From Phycisphaerales bacterium (GTDB lineage: Bacteria > Planctomycetota > Phycisphaerae > Phycisphaerales > UBA1924), in contig JADLBU010000117.1 in the NCBI GenBank assembly GCA_020847535.1, positions 1-57,689 on the forward strand: a DNA stretch of 57,689 bases. Direction: 5' to 3'. Made by a program: the position numbers and the translations under genes. Shown piece after piece: positions 17,042 to 26,509 of this stretch (its first letter is position 1; every line of letters starts with the position of its first letter). Under the pieces are notes generated by a model that was not told the origin of the DNA, did not search any database, and saw only the letters and a program-made list of their open reading frames with translations.

Positions 17042-18136
17042 TCATGCGCGGGCGGCGTCGGCCCCGATGCAGGATCGCGAACTCCCGCACTCCGGGCACG
17101 CCCCATCCTCATCCACCGCCGACAGGTCCATCCCGCAGCTGCCGCACAGCACCGCATCCGTCGGCGCCGCGGTCGTGCGAGCGGGCTCCACCGGCTCCCG
17201 TCCCTTCAGCCGGTGCTGGGCGACCAGCATCAGCACAGCCCCGCCGATCGCGATCGATCCGCCGATCCACTGTGCGAACGTCAGCCTCTCCCCGAACAGA
17301 AAGTATGACCCGATCGAGACCGTGATCGGCTGGAGCTGCACCACCCCCGCCGCGACCGCAAGCCCCAGGCGCGTGATGCTCGCGAAGTACAGCGTGTGAC
17401 CAAGCCCGATCCCGATGACCGCCGAGAGCAGCAGGTAGAAGAACTCTTTCCCGGGCATGTCGAGCGCTGTCGCGCCGTGCCGGTCCCCCAGGATCAGCAT
17501 CAGCACCACGATAGCCGCCGCCGAATACTGGCTTACCGCCGCGAACGCCGCGAACGCCGTGAACGGGTGGTACTCCTGCATCGACTTGCGCACGCTCAGC
17601 CCGTACGCCGCGTAGAAGAGCCCGGCGGCGATCGAGATCAGCACGCCGATCGCCGTACCGCCCCCAAGCCCTCCCGGCTGGAGCATCAGGGTCGCGGCGG
17701 TCCCGCCCATCACCATGCCCATGCCGACCAGGTACCCCGCGGTCTTGATCACGCGCCGCTCGGCGGTGAACATCATCGCCGCCCCGATGGTCAGGAAGAT
17801 GATCTGCAGCCGCATGCTGAAGGTCATCAGCCCGGGCTCCACCATGTACGGCGCCTTGGCGAACGCGACCTGTGCAATGATGTTGAAAATGCTCGGCACG
17901 ATCGCCGCCCGCCACAGACCCTTGGGCAGCGACTTCCTCCACCACCCCAGCACCAGCACCGGGGCCCACAGCAGCGCCGACACCCCGTATCGCCAGCCGT
18001 TGGCGGTCCACGCATCGATCGCGTGCTCACCTTGGGCAAAATGCCGCAGGAACAGAGGGATGCTCGTCCACCCCGCCAGCGCCAGCAGGATCATCACGAT
18101 CCCGGTGGAGCGGGCCTGGGCGGCGTCATGTTGCAT
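17042..18136 (-). CDS. DMT-superfamily (EamA) transporter with C-terminal zinc ribbon
   Basis: This 364-residue protein has ten predicted membrane helices in two five-helix EamA halves, as in drug/metabolite transporters ('YGVSALLWAPVLVLGWW' in the first; 'GLGHTLYFASITRLGL' and 'GSIAIGGAVLMLV' in the second). Unlike normal family members it continues about 45 residues past the last helix into a four-cysteine ribbon, 'CGSCGMDLSAV' and 'CPECGSS', the same module seen in the proteins at 4794 and 5191. The substrate is unknown. ATG 18136 is preferred over a TTG at 18166. Confidence 0.82.
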   Translation of the reverse strand: MQHDAAQARSTGIVMILLALAGWTSIPLFLRHFAQGEHAIDAWTANGWRYGVSALLWAPVLVLGWWRKSLPKGLWRAAIVPSIFNIIAQVAFAKAPYMVEPGLMTFSMRLQIIFLTIGAAMMFTAERRVIKTAGYLVGMGMVMGGTAATLMLQPGGLGGGTAIGVLISIAAGLFYAAYGLSVRKSMQEYHPFTAFAAFAAVSQYSAAAIVVLMLILGDRHGATALDMPGKEFFYLLLSAVIGIGLGHTLYFASITRLGLAVAAGVVQLQPITVSIGSYFLFGERLTFAQWIGGSIAIGGAVLMLVAQHRLKGREPVEPARTTAAPTDAVLCGSCGMDLSAVDEDGACPECGSSRSCIGADAARA

Positions 18137-18239
18137 GGTGGACACGTGGGTTTCCCGGTGCGGCAATCTCCCCGCGCGGGACCAGTGTAGGTGGGCGCGA
18201 TGTCGCTCACGTGTCGCCGCGTCTTGCCTGGGCTCGCCG

Positions 18240-19025
18240 CTACACGCCGGTGCCCAGGTACCTGAGGAACTCGGCCATGATCTCGGTCCCCGGCCTCCCG
18301 GCCGGCTCCGTCGGCGCGGTCTTGGCCCACTCGAAGATCATCGCCAAAGGCACCGTCCGCACCAGCGTCTGAGTCGGCTTCTCATCCAGCCGGCACAGCG
18401 CCAGCGATGCGTGGTTCGGCACCCGCACACCATCGATGTCGCTCAAGGTGCTGCAGTTCTCCGCGGGCGATGTTACCAAGTATTCCCTGCAGGCCAGCGG
18501 GCGCTGGGGGTGAACGCTGCACATCTCGTTCTCAAGGAACGGGCAGTCAATCCTGTGCCCGAAGTACTCGATCGCCACCGTCCGCATCCTCTCAGCCGGA
18601 TGCGATTCGGGGTTCATCAGCCGGTCGCGCAGCCCGCCGGCATCGATCTTCCCCACCGCCGCCGCGAATCGCTCGCGGATCTGGCTGCGCCTGGGTTCGG
18701 GCATCTTCGATACCAGGTCGATCAGCTCCCGTGCCTCGGTCTCGGAGATTGGCACAAACTGCCGGCAGCACGCAGCGCACCCCATGCGACACGAGATCGA
18801 CTTGCCCTCACGCTCCACCGCCTTGATCGACAGGTGAATCACCGCATCGCCGATCGAATGGAACATCGGGAGCATCTGCCCGGCGGACACGGCCGCCGAT
18901 GGCACCGGAATCTGCGCCCGGAGAGTCCCGCCGAAGACGGTGATCTCAACCGGTACCGCCACTACACCGCCGGGAGCGGGCGTCGCATGGTCTTCGGAGG
19001 TTTGACTCGCGGCCGGCTCTTCCAC
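18240..19025 (-). CDS. YkgJ-family cysteine cluster protein
   Basis: This 261-residue protein has the zinc/iron-chelating cysteine cluster of the YkgJ (CxxCxxCC) family: 'CRMGCAACCRQF', then 'CPFLENEMCSVHPQRPLACREY'. The family is thought to bind metal and its biochemical role is unclear. About 90 residues precede the cluster and 80 follow it; neither part is recognised. The start is a GTG at 19025, and an upstream ribosome site is not obvious. It lies on the same strand as the DMT transporter, 100 bases apart, and divergent from the phosphatase at 19171. Confidence 0.75.
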   Translation of the reverse strand: MEEPAASQTSEDHATPAPGGVVAVPVEITVFGGTLRAQIPVPSAAVSAGQMLPMFHSIGDAVIHLSIKAVEREGKSISCRMGCAACCRQFVPISETEARELIDLVSKMPEPRRSQIRERFAAAVGKIDAGGLRDRLMNPESHPAERMRTVAIEYFGHRIDCPFLENEMCSVHPQRPLACREYLVTSPAENCSTLSDIDGVRVPNHASLALCRLDEKPTQTLVRTVPLAMIFEWAKTAPTEPAGRPGTEIMAEFLRYLGTGV

Positions 19026-19170
19026 GCCGGCCAGCTTGACGATCGGCGCTCAGAAGGTCAAGCCCGGCACACCGCAATCCCCATGCTCGGCGGCGCGGTA
19101 CGCTACTCGAACGGCCGGACAGAGAGTGGGGGGAGTGGGGGTTCGCGAGATATCCAACCCGGGGCGGCGC

Positions 19171-21180
19171 ATGGCAACCCAGGTATCCATTCGAGTGCTG
19201 GTGGCATCGATGGTGGTCGCCCCCATCCTGGCGATCTCCGCGCTGCTCATCACCATCTCGACCCTGAGCGCCCGAACCACCGCCGAGTCACTGGGCGCGG
19301 CCGTCATCGACGGGGTCACGCAGCGGGTCGCCACCGAGGTGCGCGAGTACCTCGGAGATGCGGTTGCCGTCAGCGACCTCTATGTCCGCCGCCTGGCGGA
19401 TCGCTCGCTCCCGGCCTCCGGGCTCCAGGCCTGGGAGCCGCTGATGCTCCAGGATCTGGTGATCAACCAGCGGGTTGCTTCCATCTGCTTCGCCAACCCC
19501 GCCGGCGATGCCACATGGCTGCTGCGCAACCGGGGCCGGCTGGAGGTCGGTCGCGTGGATGGACCCGGCGGCAAGCGAGCCCTCGAATACCAGATCAACG
19601 CCGATACCGGGGAATTGCTCAGCGCGCCGCTGCGCGATTACACCTACGACGCCCAGTCCCGCCCCTGGTACCAGATGGGGATCGCTCGCCCTTGCCCAAC
19701 CTGGACACCCGTCTACTTCTGGTTCGGGGATGCCGGCGGCGATGCACAGACCGGCACCGGCTATACGCGTGTGGTGCGCGATGCGGGGAACCAGGTCATC
19801 GGCGTCCTGGTGATCGATGTCACCCTTGGCGCCATCAGCGATTTCCTCAAGGCCGTCCCGATCTCCGAAGGGGGCACCGTCTTCCTGATCGATCACGATG
19901 ACCTCGTGGTCGCCGCGTCGCGTGGCCGCGTGAATTCAATCGAAGGTCAGCGCCTGAACATCGAGAAATCAGATGCCCCCGCCGGACCCGCGGTCGCCGA
20001 GGCGATCCGCGCCGGCGCTACCGGCAACGCCAAGCTCCTCGCCCGCACGATCTCGGGCAGCATCGCCGGAGAGCCCGCACGCATCCACATCGCCCCGCTC
20101 ACACCCTACCCCGGCATCGACTGGCGCATCATCACCGTCCTCCCCGAGAGCGCCTTCCTCGGTGAGGTCCACCAGCAGCAACGCCGAGCCCTGATGATCG
20201 CCGGTGCAGCTGTTCTTGCGGCGCTGGTTCTCGGCCTGGGGGTCGCCCGCCGGATGTCCGGGCCCATCGTCCGCATCCGCGAGCATGTCAAACGAGTCGG
20301 GGCAGGGGACTTTGAAAGCCGGCTTGATCTCCACGCAGCCCGTGAGCTCACCGAGCTCTCCCGGGATCTCAACACCGCCGCCTCGGAACTCAAGCAGTCG
20401 ATGGAGTTGCAGGCCTCGCTCAAGGTCGCCGTCGAAGTCCAGCAGAGCCTCTTGCCCGCCGGAGATCCGACGACACCCGGCCTCGACATCGTCGGCCGCA
20501 CCAGGTACTGCGATGCCACCGGTGGGGACTATTACGACTTCATCAACATCTCACCGACCGGCGGTGGCCAGACCCTGATCGTCCTCGGCGATGTCATGGG
20601 CCACGGGATCCCCGCCGCCCTCCTCATGGCCAGCGCCCGCGCTGCCCTCCGCGGCCACGCCGGCGATGTTCCCGACCTCGGCATCCTCATGACCAAGGTC
20701 AACCGCGTGCTGAGTGAAGATGCTCGCCACCGCCGCTTCCTCACGCTCGTGCTCGCCGTGATCGACCCGGCGGCACACACCATCCGTTGGGCCAGCGGTG
20801 GTCATGATCCGATCATGGTCTACAACCCCGACACCGGAGTATTCGAGGATCTCTCTGCCGGCGGCCTGCCCCTTGGCTTGGATTCATCCGAAGTCTTCGA
20901 GCAGTACGAGTACCGTGCGCTGGGATCGGGTCGGGTGATCGTCTTCGGCACCGATGGCATCTGGGAGACTCGCAACAAGGATGCACAGCAGTTCGGCAAG
21001 GAGCGCCTCAAGGACATCATCCGACGCACACACGCCCGCCCGGCCAAAGAGATTGCCGCCACGCTGGACGATGAACTGAATCGATTCCGCGGAGCCGCAC
21101 CGGTTGAGGATGACATCACCTACGTCATCGTTCGGGTGGATCAGAACGGATCGCCGCCAGCCCCCGCCATCACGCGATGA
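19171..21180 (+). CDS. membrane sensor phosphatase: Cache-HAMP-SpoIIE/PP2C
   Basis: This 669-residue signalling protein has a first helix (about 8-33), an extracytoplasmic Cache-type sensor region (about 35-335, with 'RPWYQMG' typical of dCache folds), and a second helix near 341-360 ('AGAAVLAALVLGLGVA'). A HAMP linker (about 361-412) and a PP2C/SpoIIE Ser-Thr phosphatase domain (about 440-660) follow. Phosphatase metal ligands are visible in 'ATGGDYYDF', 'VLGDVMGHGIPAAL' and 'FGTDGIWE', with a distal Asp in 'VEDDITYVIV'. Such RsbU-like proteins usually dephosphorylate an anti-sigma-factor antagonist; none is adjacent. ATG 19171 starts the first helix. Its 3' end overlaps the convergent nupC by 11 bases. 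Confidence 0.88.
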   Translation: MATQVSIRVLVASMVVAPILAISALLITISTLSARTTAESLGAAVIDGVTQRVATEVREYLGDAVAVSDLYVRRLADRSLPASGLQAWEPLMLQDLVINQRVASICFANPAGDATWLLRNRGRLEVGRVDGPGGKRALEYQINADTGELLSAPLRDYTYDAQSRPWYQMGIARPCPTWTPVYFWFGDAGGDAQTGTGYTRVVRDAGNQVIGVLVIDVTLGAISDFLKAVPISEGGTVFLIDHDDLVVAASRGRVNSIEGQRLNIEKSDAPAGPAVAEAIRAGATGNAKLLARTISGSIAGEPARIHIAPLTPYPGIDWRIITVLPESAFLGEVHQQQRRALMIAGAAVLAALVLGLGVARRMSGPIVRIREHVKRVGAGDFESRLDLHAARELTELSRDLNTAASELKQSMELQASLKVAVEVQQSLLPAGDPTTPGLDIVGRTRYCDATGGDYYDFINISPTGGGQTLIVLGDVMGHGIPAALLMASARAALRGHAGDVPDLGILMTKVNRVLSEDARHRRFLTLVLAVIDPAAHTIRWASGGHDPIMVYNPDTGVFEDLSAGGLPLGLDSSEVFEQYEYRALGSGRVIVFGTDGIWETRNKDAQQFGKERLKDIIRRTHARPAKEIAATLDDELNRFRGAAPVEDDITYVIVRVDQNGSPPAPAITR

Positions 21181-22453
21181 ACACGCCGGCGATCGCCCCG
21201 GTCGTCCAGCACGCCAGCGCCCCGGCGATCATCGCCCGCGGCGCGATGCTCGCAAAATCCCCCCGCCGCTCCGGTGCCATCGCGCTCAGGCCCCCGATCT
21301 GGATCGCGATCGATGGCAGGTTGGCAAACCCACACAGCGCGTACGTTGCGATCTGTGCCGACCTGGGCGAGATCGTCCCCGCCCTGATGTGATTTCCAAG
21401 ATCGAGGTAGGCGACAAACTCGGTTGCGATCACACCCTGACCCATCAGCGAGCCGAAGACGTTGCAGTCGCTCCAGGGCACCCCCATGCACCACGCCAGC
21501 GGCTGCACGATGTACCCAAGGATGTTTTGCAGCGTCAGAACAGGAATGCCGTTGGCTGTCCGCCACGCCGCAACCCCCGGCATCTCGGAGAGTGCTGCCA
21601 AGGGATAGTTGATCATCGCCAGCAGCGCCACGAACGCTACCAGCATCGCCGCCACGTTCAGCGCCAGCTTCAGCCCGTCGGTCGCCCCCTCCGCCGCAGC
21701 ATCCATCACGTTGCGGGCCGTCGACGGCACCGACTTGAGCGATCCCAGCGATTCCTCACGCGGGACTTCCGTCTCGGGCATGATGATCTTGGCCATCATC
21801 AGGCCCGCCGGCGCGCTCATCACGCTCGCGGTCATCAGGTGCTTGGCGAACAGGATCCGCTCCTCGTCCGAGTCCCCGCCCAGGATCCCAACGTACGCCG
21901 CCAGCACGCTCCCGGCGATTGATGCAAACCCCGGCGCCATGATCGCCATGATCTGCGATCGGGTCATGCCCGCGATATACGGCCGTACCGTCAGCGGGGC
22001 CTCGGTCTGCCCCAGGAAAATATTTGCCGCTGCCGAGAGCGCCTCGGTCCCGCTGACCCCCAGCGTGCGGTTCAGAACCCACGCCAGCGCCGCCACCAGG
22101 GGCTGCATGACCCCCAGGTAATAGAGCACGCTCATCAGGCTCGCGAAGAAGATGATGACCGGCAGCACCTTGACCGCGAAGATGAACCCCCACGGGCCGG
22201 CGGGGTTGCTGATGTCCTCCCCGAAGATGAACACCGTCCCGGCATCCGCGAACGAGATGATCCGCGTCATCCCCGCCGCCAGCGTGTCAAAGGCGCTCAC
22301 GACCGGCGGGAACTTGATGAGCAGGAACGCCAGCAGAAGCTGCATCCCGAGCGCCGAGAGCACCAGCCGCGGCCGGATCCGCCGCCGATCCGACGAGATC
22401 GCGCAGGCGATCGCGACAAGGACCACGACGCCCAGAAGCCCGGTTGGGTGCAT
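21170..22453 (-). CDS. nupC: concentrative nucleoside transporter (NupC/CNT family)
   Basis: This 427-residue polytopic protein of the CNT family imports nucleosides with H+ or Na+. Recognisable parts are the N-terminal gate region, 'GPWGFIFAVKVLPVIIFFAS', 'GQTEAPLTVRPYI' with the nucleoside-binding Gln/Thr/Glu, 'GFASIAGSVLAAYVGI', and 'EFVAYLDLG' with the second binding-site Glu region. Length is normal for bacterial CNTs (about 400-430). ATG 22453. It ends in an 11-base overlap with the convergent phosphatase gene; trpF lies upstream on the same strand. Confidence 0.92.
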   Translation of the reverse strand: MHPTGLLGVVVLVAIACAISSDRRRIRPRLVLSALGMQLLLAFLLIKFPPVVSAFDTLAAGMTRIISFADAGTVFIFGEDISNPAGPWGFIFAVKVLPVIIFFASLMSVLYYLGVMQPLVAALAWVLNRTLGVSGTEALSAAANIFLGQTEAPLTVRPYIAGMTRSQIMAIMAPGFASIAGSVLAAYVGILGGDSDEERILFAKHLMTASVMSAPAGLMMAKIIMPETEVPREESLGSLKSVPSTARNVMDAAAEGATDGLKLALNVAAMLVAFVALLAMINYPLAALSEMPGVAAWRTANGIPVLTLQNILGYIVQPLAWCMGVPWSDCNVFGSLMGQGVIATEFVAYLDLGNHIRAGTISPRSAQIATYALCGFANLPSIAIQIGGLSAMAPERRGDFASIAPRAMIAGALACWTTGAIAGVFIA

Positions 22454-22510
22454 GCGGTGAATCCCGGATCGAAAAGAACAAGGTCAAAGGGTTGCGCTAG
22501 GCGCCACAGC

Positions 22511-23161
22511 CTACCGCATCACCGCCACCAGCGCGCCCAGCTTGGCCGCATCCAGCTTCCCATCCGTGCGCACACCCGAGCACAGGTCGATCCCGTACGG
22601 CCGCACCCGCTCGATCGCCTCCCGCACGTTCTCCGGCTTGATCCCCCCGGCCAGGTACACCGGCTTGCCCACCCGCTCCACGATCCGCGCGCTGTGCTCC
22701 CAGTCATGCACACGGCCTGTCCCGCCCAGCTCCCGGATCGCCGCCGCCGGCCGCCCAGAGTCCAGCAGCAGCACATCGACCTCATCCTGCACCGCCAGCG
22801 CCTCCGAGATGGAGTCTTCCGACTGAACGTGGATCACCTGGACGATCCGCACGCCCGGCGCCCAGCGGCGAAGTGCTGCGTACGTTCCCGGCAGGACGGT
22901 ATCGACGAGCTGCACCGTGTTGACCCTTGACCGCAACACATGCTCGACCACCGCATCCGGATCCGTTCGGCTTGTGAGCAGGAACGTCGCGATCCCCGGT
23001 GGGGCCACGGCAGCGATCTCGGCGATCACATCGTCGGCGATGGATCCCGGCCCGCTGGGCATCGCCGCAACCAGGCCGATCGCCGAGGCACCGTGCTCGA
23101 TCGCCAGTCGTGCCTCGGCCGGTGATTGAATGCAACAGACCTTGAGATGTGCTCGCAGCAC
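22511..23161 (-). CDS. trpF: phosphoribosylanthranilate isomerase-like protein
   Basis: This 216-residue TIM-barrel protein has TrpF features: N-terminal 'LKVCCI' in place of the usual K-I-C-G (catalytic Cys), a barrel strand 'ASAIGLV', catalytic-Asp region 'VDVLLLDSG', the C-terminal phosphate-binding 'PVYLAGGIKPENV', and 'GIDLCSGVRTDGKLD'. TrpF converts PRA to CdRP in tryptophan synthesis. The start is a GTG at 23161, 20 bases from the divergent kinase gene. It is not beside other trp genes; trpC is at 50290. The 'CC' in place of 'CG' and the Met/Pro-rich 'AAMPSGPGSI' loop (normally 'F...SPR') are slight departures, so a TrpF-like paralogue cannot be excluded. Confidence 0.82.
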   Translation of the reverse strand: MLRAHLKVCCIQSPAEARLAIEHGASAIGLVAAMPSGPGSIADDVIAEIAAVAPPGIATFLLTSRTDPDAVVEHVLRSRVNTVQLVDTVLPGTYAALRRWAPGVRIVQVIHVQSEDSISEALAVQDEVDVLLLDSGRPAAAIRELGGTGRVHDWEHSARIVERVGKPVYLAGGIKPENVREAIERVRPYGIDLCSGVRTDGKLDAAKLGALVAVMR

Positions 23162-23181
23162 GAAGCCTCCATCCCTGATGT

Positions 23182-23823
23182 ATGCTCGGCCGGGTGATGC
23201 CCGGCTCTCAACAGATTACGCTCACGTTTCCCGAGGCTCCTCCGCGGCTTTGGGATTGCATCCGGGCTGCGCTTGCGGCACAGCCCGTCGTTGTGGTCGG
23301 CATCACCGGTCCGGTAGGGTCTGGGAAGTCCACGCTGGCGCGGGCGCTGCTCGCCGGGGCGGGTGGTTCCGCAGCACTGCTCATCCCGACGGACAACTAC
23401 CTTCCCGACTACCATTGTGTGCCCGAGGAGCAGCGAGATGATCCGACCCGCGCCGACCTTGCCAGGCTCGAGCAGGATCTTGCGGTACTCAAGACCGGCT
23501 CAGCGGCGAGCTGCCCCGTCTGGTCTTTCCATACGCATCGCCGCGAAGGGGAAGCGTCCCTCGGTCCCGCACAAGTGGTCATCTGCGAAGGCATACACGC
23601 CCTGCAGGTCCAGCCGCGGCGACACATCGATATTGCGATCTTTGTCGAAGCCCCACGCCAGGTCAGGTGGTCACGCTGGGAGGCAATCGAACTCGCAGGG
23701 GATCGCGGTATGGGCGTCGAACGGGCTCGAGACCACTTCAATCGAGTCGCCGAGCCCACGTTCGCACAATGGCAAAGCGAGTATCGCCGAAACGCCCACT
23801 TCATAGTGCTCAATGGGCAGTAG
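23182..23823 (+). CDS. P-loop kinase, uridine kinase/phosphoribulokinase-like
   Basis: This protein of 213 residues (208 if started at the second ATG, 23197) has a Walker A motif 'GITGPVGSGKSTLAR', the substrate-region 'IPTDNYLPDY', 'VVICEGIHAL' (the Walker B-like strand typical of uridine kinases), and 'IFVEAPRQVRWSRW' with the RWxRR-like lid arginines. Uridine kinases phosphorylate uridine or cytidine; the nucleoside transporter nearby makes nucleoside salvage plausible, but this is inference. It is divergent from trpF by 20 bases. Confidence 0.75.
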   Translation: MLGRVMPGSQQITLTFPEAPPRLWDCIRAALAAQPVVVVGITGPVGSGKSTLARALLAGAGGSAALLIPTDNYLPDYHCVPEEQRDDPTRADLARLEQDLAVLKTGSAASCPVWSFHTHRREGEASLGPAQVVICEGIHALQVQPRRHIDIAIFVEAPRQVRWSRWEAIELAGDRGMGVERARDHFNRVAEPTFAQWQSEYRRNAHFIVLNGQ

Positions 23824-24211
23824 GCCGGCAAGGGGACACACAAGCAGTTGGGGGACGCAATGTACTCTCTTTCGCGTTGCACTCCGCCAACTCGTCGCTC
23901 AGCAGGATTCCCTCATCCGGCACTCCGTGTCGATTGCCAACGACAATGTGAGGTTTCCTTTTTTTGCAAATTTCACCCCAAATCGCGCTTGCATGAATTC
24001 GGAGCTTCGGGTAGTACTGGACGCTGCGAGTTTCCGTTCCGCCACGAGGGCTCGCGCGAGGGAGGACGAGGTTCATAGTCAAAGTGGGTAAGCGCAACGT
24101 GGTTTGGGTAGGCCCTTCGGCCGTGATGTAGTTTCTCCCGGCATCCCGTGTTTTCCGACGTCTCCGCACTGTGCGGTGACTGTTTTTTTTGTTTCTTAGG
24201 AGGAATTGGAC
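23824..24211 (+). other. 388-base intergenic leader region
   Basis: No gene is seen here. The stretch is less GC-rich than its surroundings, with runs such as CCTTTTTTTGC at 23957. Its last 50 bases hold a hairpin with a T tract directly before the ribosome site of the PEP-CTERM-like gene. It presumably contains that gene's promoter, which I cannot place with confidence. Confidence 0.5.
24164..24190 (+). promoter_or_regulatory. hairpin plus T8 tract in the leader (attenuator-like or upstream terminator)
   Basis: CCGCA/TGCGG with a 3-base loop is followed by TGACTG and eight T (24183-24190). GGAGG of the next gene begins eight bases later. It may end transcripts from upstream, or act as an attenuator for the gene at 24212. 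The stem is short. Confidence 0.4.
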
Positions 24212-24880
24212 ATGAAGAAGATTCTTGCTCTGCTCGTGGTGGCCGGCGCTGCCACCGCCAACGCTGCTGTTCTGGACAGCAATCCCCAGGACTTCGGCGC
24301 CAACTTCGGCTTTGGCTTCTACTCTGACGGCGATCCGGGATACTTCTACTCTCAGCAGATGGCCGAGAATTTCACCCTCTCGTCCGCCTCGAACATCACG
24401 GGCGCCAACTGGGCCGGCGCTTCTGAGTTCTTCCTCTTCCCCGACTACACCAACATGTACGGCTTCCAGGTCATGATCATGGCCGATTCCGGCGGCGCCC
24501 CGGGCGCGGTTCTTTACGCCGAAGACTTCGCCACCGCGGCGACCAGCCCCACGCTCCAGGGCCAGAACGGCCTGGGCTCCAACGTCTATGCCCAGTCGGC
24601 GACCTTCAGCTCTGCGCTGAACAACGTCCCGGCCGGCAACTACTGGATCTCCATCGGTGGCCTGCTCACCAGCCCCGGCGATGACGCCTGGGTGTGGGCC
24701 GATGGCACCAACGACGACGGCCTCGCGTACTCCCTCACCCCCGATTCCGGCGGCTGGACTGTCTTCAACGACGGCGCCACCAGCGGCACGTTCGAGGTCG
24801 TTGGTACGGTCGTCCCGGCTCCCGGCAGCCTCGCCCTCCTGGGCCTCGGCGCCCTGGCCGCCGGCCGTCGCCGCCGCTGA
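24212..24880 (+). CDS. secreted PEP-CTERM-like protein
   Basis: This 222-residue protein has a clear signal peptide (KKILALLVVAGAATANA, cut near residue 18) and a textbook planctomycete C-terminal sorting tail: 'VPAPGSLALLGLGALAAG' then RRRR. The body is beta-rich with Gly, Ser, Asn and aromatic residues, with no known enzyme motif. The ribosome site AGGAGGA (24200-24206 region) before ATG 24212 is the strongest in the window. Together with the tight terminator behind it, this suggests high expression. A TTG at 24206 is in frame but lies in the ribosome site. Confidence 0.85.
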   Translation: MKKILALLVVAGAATANAAVLDSNPQDFGANFGFGFYSDGDPGYFYSQQMAENFTLSSASNITGANWAGASEFFLFPDYTNMYGFQVMIMADSGGAPGAVLYAEDFATAATSPTLQGQNGLGSNVYAQSATFSSALNNVPAGNYWISIGGLLTSPGDDAWVWADGTNDDGLAYSLTPDSGGWTVFNDGATSGTFEVVGTVVPAPGSLALLGLGALAAGRRRR

Positions 24881-24924
24881 TCGATCGTCACAGCAGAGCT
24901 TGTTTCAATCCTGATCCTTGTTTC

Positions 24925-24964
24925 AACCGGCCCGCGGTAACCCGTGGGCCGGTTCGTTTTTTTT
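24925..24964 (+). terminator. strong intrinsic terminator
   Basis: A 13-bp stem AACCGGCCCGCGG / CCGTGGGCCGGTT (one G-T pair) has a TAAC loop, followed two bases later by eight T. It is the clearest terminator in the window, 45 bases after the stop codon at 24880. Confidence 0.93.
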
Positions 24965-25075
24965 GGTCCCCGGTTCCTTCTTTGTGTTCCCAAGCTCTCC
25001 TCGCATCCACTCTTACCCGGCCGCCGAGGGTCGAACTCCACCGGTCATGTTCCCAGCGCCGGAAGCGAAGGCGCG

Positions 25076-26509
25076 ATGAAAGCGACACATAGAATGCTCC
25101 AGGCAATCTCTTCGCACGTATTCTCCGGGAGGACACTCGTGACAATTCATGCAGGACTGGCGGTGCTTGCGGTCTCCACGATGGCGTTCGCGCAGCAGCA
25201 CACCTCCATCGTCGATTTCGAGGAGTTCCCCGAAGGCGAAGAGATCACCACCCAGTATGGCGGCCTGGGCCTGACGTTTGCGAATATCACCAGGCCGACC
25301 AAGCCCCCGATCATCGCCCGGGAGGGAGCCCCCATCCGCGGTTTCGTAGGCGGCGGCGACGATTCACCTATGGCATCGGGCGATGCGGGCCTTACCGATC
25401 CAATGGTGAACGGCAATTACAACGTCGCGAGCGATCTTGAGATCCGGTTTGCCCCGATCGCCAACCGCGTGCAGATCTATGTCACGGATCTCGATGGAAA
25501 CGACGTCGTGACCATCCGCGCCTACCGCAACGGTGTTGAGGTCGCCTCTGATTCCGAGTCCGCCCCAGCCAATGATGCGGGCAACGGCAAGTCGGTCTTG
25601 CTCGCCGTCGCGGCCCCCGAGATCGACCGTGTCGTGATCGAGCCCAGAAGCTCCAACACCACCATCGGCTGGGCCATGGACTTCCTGGTCTTCACGCGTT
25701 CGTGCAGCGTCGAGGTCTGTCCACCCGCGCGGATCCGGGTTTCGCAGGAGTCGGCTCCTGGAGCCGGCGACTTTGCAGAGAATGTCTTGGGCTTTACCGG
25801 CTACTACCTCACCGCGACCGATGCCAAGAGCATCTACGCCTACGGCGTCCCCGACGAACACTCCTACAACGGCCCGCTCTTCACACCCATCAAGAATCGC
25901 TCCCACATCCTGCTCGCCACCACCACCGACGGCGCCATCCTCGGGCACGAGGCCTCGCTGTTCATCATCCACGATGAGCCCTATTCCAACGCCAACGGCG
26001 GAGGCAAGGCCGAGCTGAAGGTCGAGACCACCGGGGACTGCTCCCGCAATGCAAGGACGGTCTCCGACGACGTGAGCGCCGATGGAGATTCGTACACCGT
26101 CTCCTCCGACTCATGCATCTTCACATCCAAGCACGACTGGACCCTCGAAAACTCAGATGGCCTGGCGATCTCCGGCCTCGATGTCGACGGCAGTGTCTAC
26201 ATCTCGTTCACGAACGTTGACAACAACCCCAACTCGCCCGCGATCCAGAATCTCGACAGTTGGGCCGTGTACTCCCCGGACGGCTCCGCGATTTCCCTGG
26301 TGCTCCAGGAGGGTCGCCGCGTGAAGCTCGATCTTGTTCCCCCGTGCATCGCCGACTTCGACCGCTCGGGCTTCGTCGATCTTGACGACTTCATTCTCTT
26401 CGTCCAGGTCTTCGAGGAAGGCACCGATGCCGCGGATGTCGACCGCTCCGGCTTCGTCGATCTGGACGATTTCATATTCTTCGTGGCTGCGTTCGAGGCC
26501 GGTTGCTGA
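25076..26509 (+). CDS. secreted protein with C-terminal dockerin/EF-hand pair
   Basis: This 477-residue protein has a long signal peptide (helix near residues 22-40, ending AFAQQ). A beta-rich domain of about 190 residues begins 'VDFEEFPEGEEITTQYGG', the opening seen in secreted lectin-like or anchor-type domains that bind calcium. A second domain, Cys-bounded, spans about 200-430. The C-terminus has two near-identical repeats, 'DFDRSGFVDLDDFILFV' and 'DVDRSGFVDLDDFIFFV', calcium-binding loops of the GC-rich planctomycete dockerin type. It ends in a free-standing Cys. ATG 25076 is used because upstream codons are the terminator of the previous gene. Function unknown. Confidence 0.78.
   Translation: MKATHRMLQAISSHVFSGRTLVTIHAGLAVLAVSTMAFAQQHTSIVDFEEFPEGEEITTQYGGLGLTFANITRPTKPPIIAREGAPIRGFVGGGDDSPMASGDAGLTDPMVNGNYNVASDLEIRFAPIANRVQIYVTDLDGNDVVTIRAYRNGVEVASDSESAPANDAGNGKSVLLAVAAPEIDRVVIEPRSSNTTIGWAMDFLVFTRSCSVEVCPPARIRVSQESAPGAGDFAENVLGFTGYYLTATDAKSIYAYGVPDEHSYNGPLFTPIKNRSHILLATTTDGAILGHEASLFIIHDEPYSNANGGGKAELKVETTGDCSRNARTVSDDVSADGDSYTVSSDSCIFTSKHDWTLENSDGLAISGLDVDGSVYISFTNVDNNPNSPAIQNLDSWAVYSPDGSAISLVLQEGRRVKLDLVPPCIADFDRSGFVDLDDFILFVQVFEEGTDAADVDRSGFVDLDDFIFFVAAFEAGC

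Noticed and set aside
17715..19901. 728-codon open frame on the plus strand
   Set aside because: Runs antisense through the DMT and YkgJ genes and out of frame into the phosphatase gene. No motif.
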